In this document: one piece after another, positions 24,920-34,147 of the stretch
Numbering within the stretch: the stretch's first letter is position 1
How the letters are laid out: each line of letters starts with the position of its first letter
NCBI GenBank assembly: GCA_025999455.1
Contig: AP024683.1
Span: forward strand, 2,544,451-2,608,450
Reading direction: 5' to 3'
Origin: Geminicoccaceae bacterium
Lineage (GTDB): Bacteria; Pseudomonadota; Alphaproteobacteria; Geminicoccales; Geminicoccaceae
Length of the DNA stretch: 64,000 nucleotides
Notes under the pieces: model-generated
Seen by the model: the letters and a program-made list of their open reading frames with translations, nothing else
Databases searched by the model: none
Told to the model about the DNA's origin: nothing
Position numbers and translations under genes: made by a program

Positions 24920-26919
24920 TCCGCAAACTCCTGATCGCCAACCGCGGCGAGATCGCCTGCCGGATCGCCCGGACCTGCCGCCGGCTCGGGATCCGCACGG
25001 TCGCGGTCTTCTCCGAGGCCGATGCCGAAGCCTTGCACGTGCGGCTCGCCGACGAAGCCGTGGCGATCGGCCCGCCGCCCGCCGCCGAGAGCTATCTCGC
25101 GATCCCGAAGCTCCTCGAGGCGGCCCGGCGGACCGGTGCCGATGCCGTCCATCCGGGCTACGGCTTCCTCGCCGAGAGTGCCGCCTTCGCCGCGACGGTG
25201 CGCGAGGCCGGGCTCGTCTTCGTGGGCCCCTCCCCCGAAGCGATGGCCCGGCTCGGTGCCAAGGACGGGGCCAAGGCTTTGGCCGAGGCCGCGGGCGTGC
25301 CGGTCGTCCCTGGCTATCGCGGCGCCGACCAGAGCGACGCACGTCTCGTGGCCGAGGCCGAGCGGATCGGCTTCCCCCTCCTCGTCAAGGCGGTGGCGGG
25401 CGGCGGCGGGAAGGGCATGCGGCGGGTCGACCGACCCGTGGACTTCCTCGACGCGCTGCACGCCTGCCGCCGCGAGGCGGCCGCCGCGTTCGGCGACGAG
25501 CGGGTGCTCCTCGAGCGGGCGATCGACCGCCCGCGACACGTCGAGGTCCAGGTCGTGGCCGACCGCGACGGGCGGGTCGTCCATCTCTTCGAACGCGACT
25601 GCACGCTGCAGCGCCGGCACCAGAAGATCCTCGAAGAAGCCCCGGCACCCGGCCTCGACGGGGCGCTCCGCGCGGCCCTCGGGGAGGCGGCCGTGCGGCT
25701 CGCCGCGGCGGCCGGCTACGAGGGCGCCGGGACGATCGAGTTCCTGGTGGCCCCCGACGGCAGCTTCTACTTCATCGAGGCGAACACCCGCCTCCAGGTC
25801 GAACATCCGGTCACCGAGGCGATCACCGGCCTCGACCTCGTCGCCTGGCAGATCCGGATCGCCGAGGGCCGGCCGCTGCCACTCGACCAAGGCACGATCG
25901 GCTCTTCCGGCCACGCGATCGAGGCCCGGCTCTACGCCGAAGACCCGGCCAAAGGGTTCCTTCCGTCGATCGGCAGGCTCGAGCGCCTCGTCCTGCCCGA
26001 AGGCCTCGAGGGTGTGCGGATCGACACGGGCGTGGTCGAAGGGGATGCGGTCACGCCCTTCTACGACCCCTTGATCGCCAAGATCGTCGTCCACGGCGAG
26101 GATCGATGGGCCGCCCTCGCCCGGCTCGAACGCGCGCTCGATGCGACCGCCGTCGTGGGCCCGGCGACCAACCTCGCCTTCCTCCGCCGGGTGATCCGCG
26201 AACCCGCCTTCCGTGCCACCGCGATCGACACGCTCTGGCTCGATCGCGAAGGCGGCCGCCTCGCCGCGGCGGAGGACGAGCCCGAACCGGTCGATCTCGT
26301 GACCGCGGCTCTTCTGCTCGCAGCAGCCGAGCGGGAACGGGCCCGGGAGGCGGCCGGTCCGTGGCGGACCTCGCCCTGGTTCGCGCTCGAGGGTTTTCGC
26401 CTCGGGGCGCCGCCGCGCCAGGAGCTCCGCCTCGTGGCCGCCGGACGCGAGCGCACGGTCCGCCTCGAGGGCACCGCCGAGGCCCGCGAGGCGAGTCTCG
26501 ACGGCGTGCCGCTCGGCCGGGTCCGGCTCGACCGCCGTGGCGCGGAGGTTCGGGTGGAGCTCGCCGGCCGCCGGTCCGTCGCGCGGGCGACGCTCGTGGG
26601 CGAGACCGTCCTCCTCGCCCGTGACGGGCGCACGCTCGTCCTGCGCCGTGCACCCGCGGCTCGCGCCGGCACCGACGAGATCGGTGGTGAGGGGCTCGTG
26701 GCCGCACCGATGCCGGGCAAGGTCGTCCGGCTCGCGGTGACACCGGGCGATCGCGTCGTTCGCGGCCAGCTCCTCGCCGTGCTCGAGGCCATGAAGATGG
26801 AGCACCGGCTCGAGGCCCCGCGCGAGGGGCGGGTCGCGGCCGTGCACGTGGCGGTCGGCGAGCAGGTCGAGGAAGGGACGATCCTCCTCGACCTCGCCGA
26901 AAGCGAGAGCACGGGCTGA
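24916..26919 (+). CDS. mccA: Methylcrotonyl-CoA carboxylase, biotin-carboxylase/biotin-carrier (alpha) subunit
   Basis: A 667-residue biotin-dependent carboxylase subunit that carboxylates biotin with ATP and bicarbonate. N-terminal biotin carboxylase domain: KLLIANRGEIACRIARTCRR, the ATP-grasp loop KAVAGGGGKGMRRV, RRHQKILEEAPAP and FIEANTRLQVEHPVTE. A BT-like linker domain follows, then the C-terminal biotinyl domain with EAMKMEH; the biotinylated Lys is residue 627. GTG 24916 overlaps the stop of liuC (GTGA), and the recognisable protein starts there; a start at 24889 would add nine unrelated residues. Confidence 0.94.
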   Translation: MIRKLLIANRGEIACRIARTCRRLGIRTVAVFSEADAEALHVRLADEAVAIGPPPAAESYLAIPKLLEAARRTGADAVHPGYGFLAESAAFAATVREAGLVFVGPSPEAMARLGAKDGAKALAEAAGVPVVPGYRGADQSDARLVAEAERIGFPLLVKAVAGGGGKGMRRVDRPVDFLDALHACRREAAAAFGDERVLLERAIDRPRHVEVQVVADRDGRVVHLFERDCTLQRRHQKILEEAPAPGLDGALRAALGEAAVRLAAAAGYEGAGTIEFLVAPDGSFYFIEANTRLQVEHPVTEAITGLDLVAWQIRIAEGRPLPLDQGTIGSSGHAIEARLYAEDPAKGFLPSIGRLERLVLPEGLEGVRIDTGVVEGDAVTPFYDPLIAKIVVHGEDRWAALARLERALDATAVVGPATNLAFLRRVIREPAFRATAIDTLWLDREGGRLAAAEDEPEPVDLVTAALLLAAAERERAREAAGPWRTSPWFALEGFRLGAPPRQELRLVAAGRERTVRLEGTAEAREASLDGVPLGRVRLDRRGAEVRVELAGRRSVARATLVGETVLLARDGRTLVLRRAPAARAGTDEIGGEGLVAAPMPGKVVRLAVTPGDRVVRGQLLAVLEAMKMEHRLEAPREGRVAAVHVAVGEQVEEGTILLDLAESESTG

Positions 26920-27227
26920 GACGACGCAGCGATCCTCCCGCGAACGGGTGGCACCGAACCGCCCCGGCGCCTCCCGTCCGCGGCCGAGGAAGCGCGGCAC
27001 CTCGTGGATCGCGGCGCACAGGAGCCGGACCCCGGACCCCACCGATCCCCACAGCCACGCGACGACGAAGAGCACGGCAGCTCCCCCGGCTCGTTCGCCA
27101 TCGGTTCTCGCACGGAACGGTTAACGACAGGTTGACCTCGTTTCCGCCCGCTCGCGCGTCGGCCGTTTGCCGAGCGGCCCGCCGGGCCTATCCTGTGATC
27201 GAACCGGAGCCCCTCGGAGCCGCTTCC
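26920..27227. other. Intergenic region mccA-putA (308 bp)
   Basis: No convincing gene. Frames that stay open here on the minus strand are Arg/Ser-rich and have no family features. The last 60 bases hold a promoter-like pair (see 27167-27194); the rest shows nothing recognisable. Confidence 0.6.
27167..27194 (+). promoter_or_regulatory. putA: Probable putA promoter
   Basis: TTGCCG (27167-27172), 16 bases, TATCCT (27189-27194), about 33 bases before the putA start codon; a good sigma-70-type match with suitable spacing. Confidence 0.45.
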
Positions 27228-30200
27228 GTGACCGGGATCTTGGCCGATCTACCCGAGCCGTCCGCCGACCCGATGCGCCGGCGGATCGACGCCACGAGCC
27301 ACGAGGAGGAGAGCGCCGCGGTCGCGCGCCTGCTCGAGGCCCTGCCGCCGGATCCGAACCTCGCCGCACGGGTCGAGGCCCGCGCCCGCCGGCTCGCGAA
27401 GGGTCTGCGCGACACGGCCGCGGGCTTCGGTGGGGTCGAGGCGTTCCTGCGCGTCTACAGCCTCGACACCGAAGAGGGTGCGATGCTGATGTGCCTCGCC
27501 GAGGCGCTCCTGCGCATCCCCGACCCGCCGACCCAGGACCTCTTGATCAAGGACAAGCTCGCCGACCGCGACTGGCAGAAACGGATCGCGGGCTCGGAGA
27601 GCTTCCTCTTGAGTGCTTCGGCCTTCGGCTTGATGCTCTCAGGCCGGCTGATCGCCTGGGACCGGCCGGGCGAGGAGCTCGCCGACCGGCTCGGCCGGCT
27701 CGTCGCAAGGCTGGGCGAGCCCGTGGTCCGCGAAGCCCTGCGCCAGGCGATGCGCCTTCTGGGCCGCCAATTCGTGCTCGGCCAGACGATCGAACAGGCC
27801 ATCGAACGGGCGAGCGCCGCCGCCGAAGCGGGCTTCCTCTATTCCTTCGACATGCTCGGCGAGGCCGCCCGTACGGCCGCCGACGCGCGCCGCTATCTCG
27901 CGGCCTATCGGCACGCCCTCGAAGCAGTGGCGGCGAGCGCGCCCGCGGGCGAGCTCGTCCGCCGCCCCTCGCTCTCGATCAAGTTGAGCGCGCTCCATCC
28001 GCGCTACGAGTTCGCGAAGCGCCGGCGGCTCGACGAGGAGCTCCTGCCCACGCTCGCCGCCCTCTTCGCGCGTGCCCGCGAGCTCGCCGTGCCGGTGACG
28101 ATCGACGCCGAGGAGGCCGACCGGCTCGAGCCCCAGCTCGACATGGTCGAGGCCCTCGCCCGACGTCCCGAGCTCGCCGGCTGGAGCGGCCTCGGGCTCG
28201 CCGTCCAGGCCTACCAGAAGCGGGCGCTGGCGGTCCTCGACTGGCTCGCCGAGCTCGCCCGTCGAACCGATCGGCGGATCCCTGTCCGCCTCGTCAAAGG
28301 TGCTTATTGGGACGCCGAAATCAAACGCGCCCAACAACAGGGCCTCGACGATTACCCGGTCTGGACCCGCAAAGTCGCGACCGACGTCTCCTATCTGGCC
28401 TGCGCGCGTCGTTTGCTGGACGGCGGCGATCTCTTCTGGCCACAATTCGCGACCCACAACGCCCACACGCTCGCCTGGGTCCTGGAAGTCGCCGGCAACC
28501 GGCGCGACTTCGAGCTGCAGAAGCTCCACGGCATGGGCGATGCGCTCTACGCCGAGCTCGCCGGCGAGCGGGAAGGGGTCGCGGTCCGGGTCTACGCGCC
28601 CGTCGGCGCCCATGCCGATCTCCTGCCCTATCTCGTCCGCCGGCTGCTCGAGAACGGCGCCAATTCGAGCTTCGTCCACCGCGTCCTCGACCCCGCGACG
28701 AGCCTCGACGAGCTCGTAGCCGATCCGGTCGCGAAGTTGCGCGCGGTCGAGCCCAAGCCGCACCCGGCGATTCCGCGGCCGCGGGCGATCTTCGGCCCCG
28801 AGCGGCGGGCCGCGCGCGGCATCGACCTCGCCTCGCCCGGGGCCCTCGCCGAGCTGCGCGAGGGGATGCGGGCGGCGCTCGCCGGGCACCGCCGGGTCGG
28901 CCCGAGCCGGCTCTTGGGCCCGCCCGCCGATCTGCCGCGCCGCGCCGTGCGCGATCCGGCCGACCGGCGCCGTGTCCTCGGCGAGGTCGCGATGGCCGAC
29001 GTCGCGACGGCGGAACGGGCGGTGGCCGTGGCGCACGCCGCGTTCGCCCACTGGAGCCGAGTACCGGCCGCCGAGCGCGCCGCGATCCTGGAGCGCGCCG
29101 CCGACCGGCTCGAGGCCGATCTCCCGGCGCTCGCGGCCCTTTGCGTGCGCGAGGCCGGCAAGACGATCGCCGATGCGGTGGCGGACGTCCGCGAGGCCAT
29201 CGACTTCCTGCGCTACTACGCGGTCGAGGCGCGCCGGCTCCTCACCCGCCCGATCGCGCTCCCGGCCACGACGGGCGAGCACAATCGGCTGGAGCTCCGG
29301 CCGCGCGGCCCCTTCGTCGCGATCAGCCCCTGGAACTTCCCCGTCGCGATCTTCACCGGCCAGATCGCCGCGGCGCTCGTCTGCGGCGATCCGGTGATCG
29401 CCAAGCCCGCCGAGCAGACCCCGCTCGCGGCCGCCGCCGTGGTCGCCCATCTCCACGCGGCCGGCGTCCCCGAAGAGGCGCTCCTCCTTTTGCCGGGCGA
29501 AGGTCCGGTGGTCGGCCCCGCGCTCGTGAGCGACCCGCGGATCGCCGGGGTGGTCTTCACGGGCGGGACCGAAACGGCCGCTTCGATCCACCGCGCCATG
29601 GCCGCGAGCCCCGGCCCGATCCGCCCGCTGATCGCCGAAACCGGCGGCCTCAACGCCATGATCGTCGACAGCTCGGCGCTCCTCGAGCAGGTCGTGGGCG
29701 ACGTGCTCGAGAGCGCCTTCCGCTCGGCCGGCCAGCGCTGCTCGGCACTCCGGATCCTCTGCGTGCAGGAAGAGATCGCCGAGCGGCTCACGACGATGCT
29801 CGAGGGTGCCATGGCCGAGCTCGAGGTGGGCGATCCCGGCCTTCTCGCGACCGACGTGGGCCCCTTGATCGACGAGGAGGCGGTCGCCTCGCTCGAGCGC
29901 CATCGCCGCGAGGTCGAGGGCTACGGCAAGCTGCTCTTCCGTTGCCCGCTCGGCGCCGCGCACGCGCACGGCGCCTTCTTCCCCCCCACGCTCCTCGCGA
30001 TCGACCGCATCGACCGGATCCGGCGCGAGCCCTTCGGGCCGATCCTCCACCTCCTCTCGTTCCGCCGCGCCGAGCTCGACCGGCTGCTCGAGGCGATCGA
30101 GGCCACGGGCTACGGGCTCACCTTCGGCCTCCATTCGCGGATCGACGAGACGATCGAGCAGGTGCTCGCGCGCGTGCGCTGCGGCAACGTCTACGTCAAC

Positions 30201-30380
30201 CGCAACATGATCGGCGCCGTGGTGGGCGCGCAGCCCTTCGGCGGCGAGCGACTGTCCGGGACCGGCTTCAAGGCGGGCGGGCCGTTCTATCTGCTGCGCT
30301 TTTCGACCGAGCGGACGGTCACGGTGAACACCGCTGCCGCGGGCGGCAATCTCGAGCTGCTGGGGACGCTCGGCGATTGA
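27228..30380 (+). CDS. putA: Bifunctional proline dehydrogenase / P5C dehydrogenase
   Basis: Oxidises proline to glutamate in two steps, passing electrons to quinone (FAD domain) and NAD. 1050 residues: an N-terminal proline dehydrogenase barrel (VTIDAEEADRLEPQLDMVEA, RLVKGAYWDAEIKRAQQQGL, RLLENGANSSFVHRVLD) and a C-terminal aldehyde dehydrogenase with AISPWNFPVAIFTGQIAAAL, catalytic Glu804 in AETGGLNAM and Cys838 in SAGQRCSALRI. The N-terminal ribbon-helix-helix DNA-binding domain of the E. coli protein is absent, so this PutA should not regulate its own gene. GTG 27228 has GGAG 8 bases upstream. Its stop overlaps the start of the prepilin peptidase. Confidence 0.95.
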   Translation: MTGILADLPEPSADPMRRRIDATSHEEESAAVARLLEALPPDPNLAARVEARARRLAKGLRDTAAGFGGVEAFLRVYSLDTEEGAMLMCLAEALLRIPDPPTQDLLIKDKLADRDWQKRIAGSESFLLSASAFGLMLSGRLIAWDRPGEELADRLGRLVARLGEPVVREALRQAMRLLGRQFVLGQTIEQAIERASAAAEAGFLYSFDMLGEAARTAADARRYLAAYRHALEAVAASAPAGELVRRPSLSIKLSALHPRYEFAKRRRLDEELLPTLAALFARARELAVPVTIDAEEADRLEPQLDMVEALARRPELAGWSGLGLAVQAYQKRALAVLDWLAELARRTDRRIPVRLVKGAYWDAEIKRAQQQGLDDYPVWTRKVATDVSYLACARRLLDGGDLFWPQFATHNAHTLAWVLEVAGNRRDFELQKLHGMGDALYAELAGEREGVAVRVYAPVGAHADLLPYLVRRLLENGANSSFVHRVLDPATSLDELVADPVAKLRAVEPKPHPAIPRPRAIFGPERRAARGIDLASPGALAELREGMRAALAGHRRVGPSRLLGPPADLPRRAVRDPADRRRVLGEVAMADVATAERAVAVAHAAFAHWSRVPAAERAAILERAADRLEADLPALAALCVREAGKTIADAVADVREAIDFLRYYAVEARRLLTRPIALPATTGEHNRLELRPRGPFVAISPWNFPVAIFTGQIAAALVCGDPVIAKPAEQTPLAAAAVVAHLHAAGVPEEALLLLPGEGPVVGPALVSDPRIAGVVFTGGTETAASIHRAMAASPGPIRPLIAETGGLNAMIVDSSALLEQVVGDVLESAFRSAGQRCSALRILCVQEEIAERLTTMLEGAMAELEVGDPGLLATDVGPLIDEEAVASLERHRREVEGYGKLLFRCPLGAAHAHGAFFPPTLLAIDRIDRIRREPFGPILHLLSFRRAELDRLLEAIEATGYGLTFGLHSRIDETIEQVLARVRCGNVYVNRNMIGAVVGAQPFGGERLSGTGFKAGGPFYLLRFSTERTVTVNTAAAGGNLELLGTLGD

Positions 30381-31150
30381 GCCTCGACCCGCCCGGCCTC
30401 CTCGCCGAAGCTGCGATCCTCCTCCTCGCCCCGATCGCCGGGAGTGCTGTCGGCGCCTTCGCCCGCCGCTGGCCGGACGACCTCGCCGACTGGGCCCGCG
30501 GCCGCTCGCGCTGCCCTTCCTGCGGCACGGTTTTGGGCTGGCGCGATCTCGTGCCGCTCGTGAGCTTTCTCTTGTTGCGCGGCCGCTGCCGCCACTGCCG
30601 GGCCCCGATCGACCGGGCCGAGTTCGGGGTGGAGCTCGCGGCCCTCGTCCCGGCGGGGCTCGCGGTCCTGCTCTTGCCGCCTCTGCCCGCCCTGCTCGTC
30701 GCGGCGATCGGCTGGATGCTCTTGGCCGCGGCCCTCGTGGACCGGCGCACGCTCCTCTTGCCCGATCTCCTGACCCTGCCGCTCGGCGCCTCGGGGCTGG
30801 TCGCGGCCTGGGCCGGCCTCGCACCCGTGAGCGTCCTCGCTTCGCTCGCCGGTGCCCTCCTCGGCTTTTCCGCGACGGCGCTGATCGGCGAGCTTTACCG
30901 CCGGCTGCGCGGCCGCGAGGGGCTCGGGCTCGGCGATGCCAAGCTTCTCGCCGCGGCCGGTGCTTGGCTCGGACCCCAGCGCCTGCCACTCGTCCTCCTG
31001 ATCGGTGCCGCGAGTGCGCTCCTCGCCGCGCTCGCGACCGGCGCCCATCGCCGGCCCGAGGAGCCGATCCCCTTCGGCCCCTGGCTCGCGCTCGGCTTCT
31101 GGTCGGTGGCGTTGATCGCCTACGTCGAGCTCAATCCCGCGGTGCCGTGA
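30377..31150 (+). CDS. Prepilin peptidase (A24 family)
   Basis: Inner-membrane aspartic protease that cleaves and N-methylates type IV prepilin-like proteins. 257 residues with about seven hydrophobic segments. The N-terminal cytoplasmic loop has the CPSC...CRHC cysteine pairs (RSRCPSCGTVLGWRDLVPL); the catalytic aspartates fall in ALVDRRTLLLPDLLTLP and GLGLGDAKLLAAAGAW (GxGDxKL). The TTG at 30377 overlaps the putA stop (TTGA). No pilin or secretion gene is in this window, so its substrate lies elsewhere. The 3' end overlaps the convergent SDR gene by 20 bases. Confidence 0.88.
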   Translation: MSLDPPGLLAEAAILLLAPIAGSAVGAFARRWPDDLADWARGRSRCPSCGTVLGWRDLVPLVSFLLLRGRCRHCRAPIDRAEFGVELAALVPAGLAVLLLPPLPALLVAAIGWMLLAAALVDRRTLLLPDLLTLPLGASGLVAAWAGLAPVSVLASLAGALLGFSATALIGELYRRLRGREGLGLGDAKLLAAAGAWLGPQRLPLVLLIGAASALLAALATGAHRRPEEPIPFGPWLALGFWSVALIAYVELNPAVP

Positions 31151-31859
31151 AGCGCAGCCCGCCGTCGACCTCGACCAGCACACCCGTGACGTAGGAATTG
31201 GCGAGGAGCGCCAAGACGGCCTGCGCGACCTCTTCGGGGCGACCGGGCCGGCCGAGTGGCGCCGCCCGGGCGCGGGCGAAGAAGCGCTCGCGCTCGGCTT
31301 CGGGCCAGGTCGCGAAGATCGGCGTCTCGATCACGCCCGGGCAGACCGCGTTGACCCGCAAGGGCGCAAGCTCGACGGCGAGCGGCGGCACGACGGCGTT
31401 CAACGCCCCGTTGTTGAAGGCGATGCCGACCGTCCCGGGAAAGGCCGCGCGTGCCGTGGCGGCGGTCACGAAGGTGACCGAACCGTTCGACCGCAGCGCC
31501 GGCAGGAACGCCTGCAGAGCTTCGAGGAAGGCCCAGGCCTTGCCCTCGACGATCTTCCGCAGCCCCGCGATGTCGAGGGCACGGAACGCGCCGGCGCCGC
31601 CGCCCGCCGCGAGCGACAGGACGAGATGGTCGAGCCGGCCGATCACCGCCGCGAGCCGATCGAGTGCTGCCCGGTCGGTGGCATCGACGAGGCGACCTTC
31701 GGCGGTCTCCGGCAGGCTTTCGAGGGCGCGGGCGAGCTTGGCCGGATCGCGACCGGCGATCACGACCGATGCGCCGGCTTCGGCCGCCGCTCGGGCGGTC
31801 GCGAGGCCGATCCCGCGTGTCCCACCGATCACCAGGATCCGCTCGCCCTCGAGCCGCAT
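31131..31859 (-). CDS. SDR-family protein lacking the catalytic Tyr and Lys
   Basis: A 242-residue short-chain dehydrogenase/reductase fold protein. The cofactor-binding region is intact: ILVIGGTRGIGLATARAAAE near residue 8 and NAVCPGVIETPIF after the active site. Aligning the conserved segment before the ALNA...LAVELAPLRVNAV stretch, the usual Y-x-x-x-K becomes I146-A-F-N-N150, so the catalytic Tyr and Lys are missing; the Ser is not obvious either. It may bind NAD(P) without the normal SDR chemistry or use other residues. A GGAGG lies close before ATG 31859. Divergent from the CHASE2 cyclase gene. Confidence 0.82.
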   Translation of the reverse strand: MRLEGERILVIGGTRGIGLATARAAAEAGASVVIAGRDPAKLARALESLPETAEGRLVDATDRAALDRLAAVIGRLDHLVLSLAAGGGAGAFRALDIAGLRKIVEGKAWAFLEALQAFLPALRSNGSVTFVTAATARAAFPGTVGIAFNNGALNAVVPPLAVELAPLRVNAVCPGVIETPIFATWPEAERERFFARARAAPLGRPGRPEEVAQAVLALLANSYVTGVLVEVDGGLRFTAPRD

Positions 31860-31982
31860 CCCGCTCCTCCCCCGGGCCTCTTTCGGCCGCGCCGGACGCG
31901 CCTATCATGCTCGTGACGTCAAGCGCCCGAAAGCGCCGGGGGGACGGAGCTGCCCACCCTGCCCACGCTCCGCCAGCTGCTG

Positions 31983-34028
31983 TTGGCCGTCGGCATCGGC
32001 CTGGGCGGTGCCGTGGTGAGCCTCGGCGACTGGACGCACCGTGCGGAGGAGTCCTACGGGCTCTTGGCGCTCTTCACCCTGCGCGGGCCGCGCCCCGCGC
32101 CCGACGGTGTGGAGATCGTGGCGCTCGACGAAGCGAGCCTCGCCCGCTTCCGGTCCCTGCCGCCCGATCCGGCCGCCTGGCCCGAGCCGCTCGTCGGCTG
32201 CGCCCAACGTCACGGCGGGCTCGAGACCGTGCCGACGCTCCGCAGCCTCGACCGGATCCCGCGGGCCCTGCACGCCTGCCTGGTCGACCTGCTCGGCGAG
32301 CTCGGCGCGGCGGTGATCGCCTTCGACATCGCCTTCGGCGACGATCCGAACCGGGCCGCAGGCACGAGCGCCTTGGCCCGGGCGATCGAACGCCACGGCC
32401 GCGTCGTGCTGTTGCAACGGGCCCGCCGGCTCTGGCAGAGCGAGCCGGGCGGCGCGGCGACGGCACGCGAGGAGCTCGCCCCGATCCATCCCGAGCTCGA
32501 GGCGGCCGCGATCGCGACGGCCCCCTTCGTGCTGCCGCGGACCGGACCGCGCGTGCATCAGGTCTGGACCCGCCACCCGTCGCTCGAGGAGCCGGTGCAG
32601 TTGCCGATCCGGGCGCTCGAGGCCCGGGCGGTTCCGGTCCTGGAGCGCCTGGCGGGGCCGCTCGGTTGGCCCACGCCGGCCGAAGGCGCACGACCGGCCG
32701 AGCGCGCCGCGGCGCGGATCGCCGCGTTCCTCGCGAGCCCCCCCGAGGCCTGGTCGGCGCTCGTCCCGGATGCCGCCGATCGTGCCGTGCTCGAAGCGGT
32801 CCGACGGGCACGGCTCGGCCCGGAGGAGGTCTGGCTCGACCTCTACGGCCCGCCCGGTACCGTCACCCATCGGAGCTTCGCCGACCTGTTGCTCGGCGAC
32901 CCTCGCGCGCTCCGGCCGTTCCCACCGGGTACGGCAGTCTTCGTGGGCCCGCTCGACACGCGGACGACACTCGCCGCCGACAGCTTCCCGACCGTGTTTT
33001 CGGACCCGCGCGGGATCGACCTGGCGGGCGTCGAGCTCGCCGCGACGGCCTACGCCAATCTGCGCGACGACCGGCTCTTGCGGGTGCCGAGCGACGCCGC
33101 CCGGATGCTCGTGGTCTTCGCGTTCGGGACGATCGCCACGTTGCTCGTCCTGCGGGGCACGTGGCTTCGCGGTCTGCTCACCGCCCTCGCCCTCGCCCTC
33201 GCCCATGTCGGGACCGCCGCCGCGGCGTTCCTCTTCGCACGGCTGTGGCTGCCGCTCGTCGTGCCGCTCGCCCTCGTCCTGCCGATCGCCCTCCTGATCG
33301 GCCAGCTCGCCCGCTATCTGGGGCTCGCCCGCTGGCTCGGGATCTACACGCCGCGGCCGGTGGCGGCCGAGCTCCTGCGGGGTGCCACCGCACCGCAAGG
33401 TGGCGGGACCTGGCCCGTGACGGTGATGTTCACCGACATGGTGGGCTCGACCACACTCGCCGAGGGCCTCGACCCGGCGGCCTTCTCGGCCCGGCTCAAC
33501 GCCCACTTCACGCTCGTCACCCGGGCGATCGAAGCGGAGGGTGGCGAGGTCGTCGAATTCCTGGGCGACGGGCTCATGGCCTATTGGGGTGGGCCGAAGG
33601 GCCCCGAAGATCACGCCGCGCGGGCCTGCCGCGCCGCCCTCGCGATCGCCTGTGCCCTGGAGCGCGACAATGCGGCCCGGGAGCGTGCGGGCGAGCCGCC
33701 GATCCGGCTGCGGATCGGCATCAACAGCGGTGCTGCCACGCTCGGCAACGTGGGGGCCCCCGAACGCGGCATCTTCACCGTGACCGGCGACGCCGCCAAC
33801 GCGGCGCAGCGGATCGAGCAGCTCGCCCGCTCCCTCTGCCCCGACCAGCCGACCGCCGCGGTGCTGGTCGGCGAAGGGACCTTCCGCGCGGCGGGTCCGG
33901 CCTTCGTGTTCGAGCCGGTCGGCGAGGCCGAGCTGCGCGGTCGTGCCCGCCGCGAACGTCTCTACCGCCTGATCGGGCCCGGTACGGTGGCACGACCTTC
34001 CGCCCTCGACCTCGCCTCCCCGAGCTGA
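31983..34028 (+). CDS. CHASE2-domain receptor nucleotidyl cyclase (class III)
   Basis: A membrane receptor cyclase of about 681 residues. An N-terminal hydrophobic helix precedes an extracytoplasmic CHASE2 sensor (about residues 25-360; DGVEIVALDEASLARFRSLP, ELGAAVIAFDIAFGDD), then three membrane helices (about 375-445) and a class III cyclase domain. Metal aspartates are D485 (VMFTDMVGST) and D529 (FLGDGLMAYWG); TGDAANAAQRIE holds the transition-state Asn/Arg. The purine-specifying Lys is Glu525 and the partner Asp/Thr is Ile597, so ATP specificity is not assured. TTG 31983 is the first standard start after an in-frame stop; a CTG at 31959, 9 bases after GGAG, would add a fuller first membrane helix and may be the true start. 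Confidence 0.9.
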   Translation: MAVGIGLGGAVVSLGDWTHRAEESYGLLALFTLRGPRPAPDGVEIVALDEASLARFRSLPPDPAAWPEPLVGCAQRHGGLETVPTLRSLDRIPRALHACLVDLLGELGAAVIAFDIAFGDDPNRAAGTSALARAIERHGRVVLLQRARRLWQSEPGGAATAREELAPIHPELEAAAIATAPFVLPRTGPRVHQVWTRHPSLEEPVQLPIRALEARAVPVLERLAGPLGWPTPAEGARPAERAAARIAAFLASPPEAWSALVPDAADRAVLEAVRRARLGPEEVWLDLYGPPGTVTHRSFADLLLGDPRALRPFPPGTAVFVGPLDTRTTLAADSFPTVFSDPRGIDLAGVELAATAYANLRDDRLLRVPSDAARMLVVFAFGTIATLLVLRGTWLRGLLTALALALAHVGTAAAAFLFARLWLPLVVPLALVLPIALLIGQLARYLGLARWLGIYTPRPVAAELLRGATAPQGGGTWPVTVMFTDMVGSTTLAEGLDPAAFSARLNAHFTLVTRAIEAEGGEVVEFLGDGLMAYWGGPKGPEDHAARACRAALAIACALERDNAARERAGEPPIRLRIGINSGAATLGNVGAPERGIFTVTGDAANAAQRIEQLARSLCPDQPTAAVLVGEGTFRAAGPAFVFEPVGEAELRGRARRERLYRLIGPGTVARPSALDLASPS

Positions 34029-34058
34029 CCGGCGTCGCCACTACCTCAGGTTCGTGCA

Positions 34059-34075
34059 GCGAGCCGAAGGCTCGC
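34059..34075 (+). promoter_or_regulatory. Hairpin between cyclase and FecR-barrel genes
   Basis: A perfect 7-bp stem with a 3-base loop (GCGAGCC-GAA-GGCTCGC), 30 bases after the cyclase stop and 72 bases before the next start. No T-run follows. It could be an attenuator, an mRNA-processing site or a weak terminator within the cluster. Confidence 0.3.
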
Positions 34076-34147
34076 CTGTATGGACAAGACCCGGAAGTGG
34101 TGCGACGGTTCGGCTGCGCGCGGCGAACGAAGGGGGAGACGGCATCG

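Noticed and set aside
20371-27075. A very long minus-strand open frame (over 2200 codons) and several others above 800 codons antisense to real genes
   Set aside because: In DNA this GC-rich, stops are rare in shadow frames. The translations are Arg/Glu/Gly/Asp-rich without domains, and strong protein families (CARF-HEPN, mccB, liuC, mccA) occupy the other strand.
31914-31921. TGACGTCA palindrome upstream of the cyclase gene
   Set aside because: It equals the eukaryotic cAMP response element, but bacterial CRP sites are different; an 8-base palindrome is expected by chance in this window.
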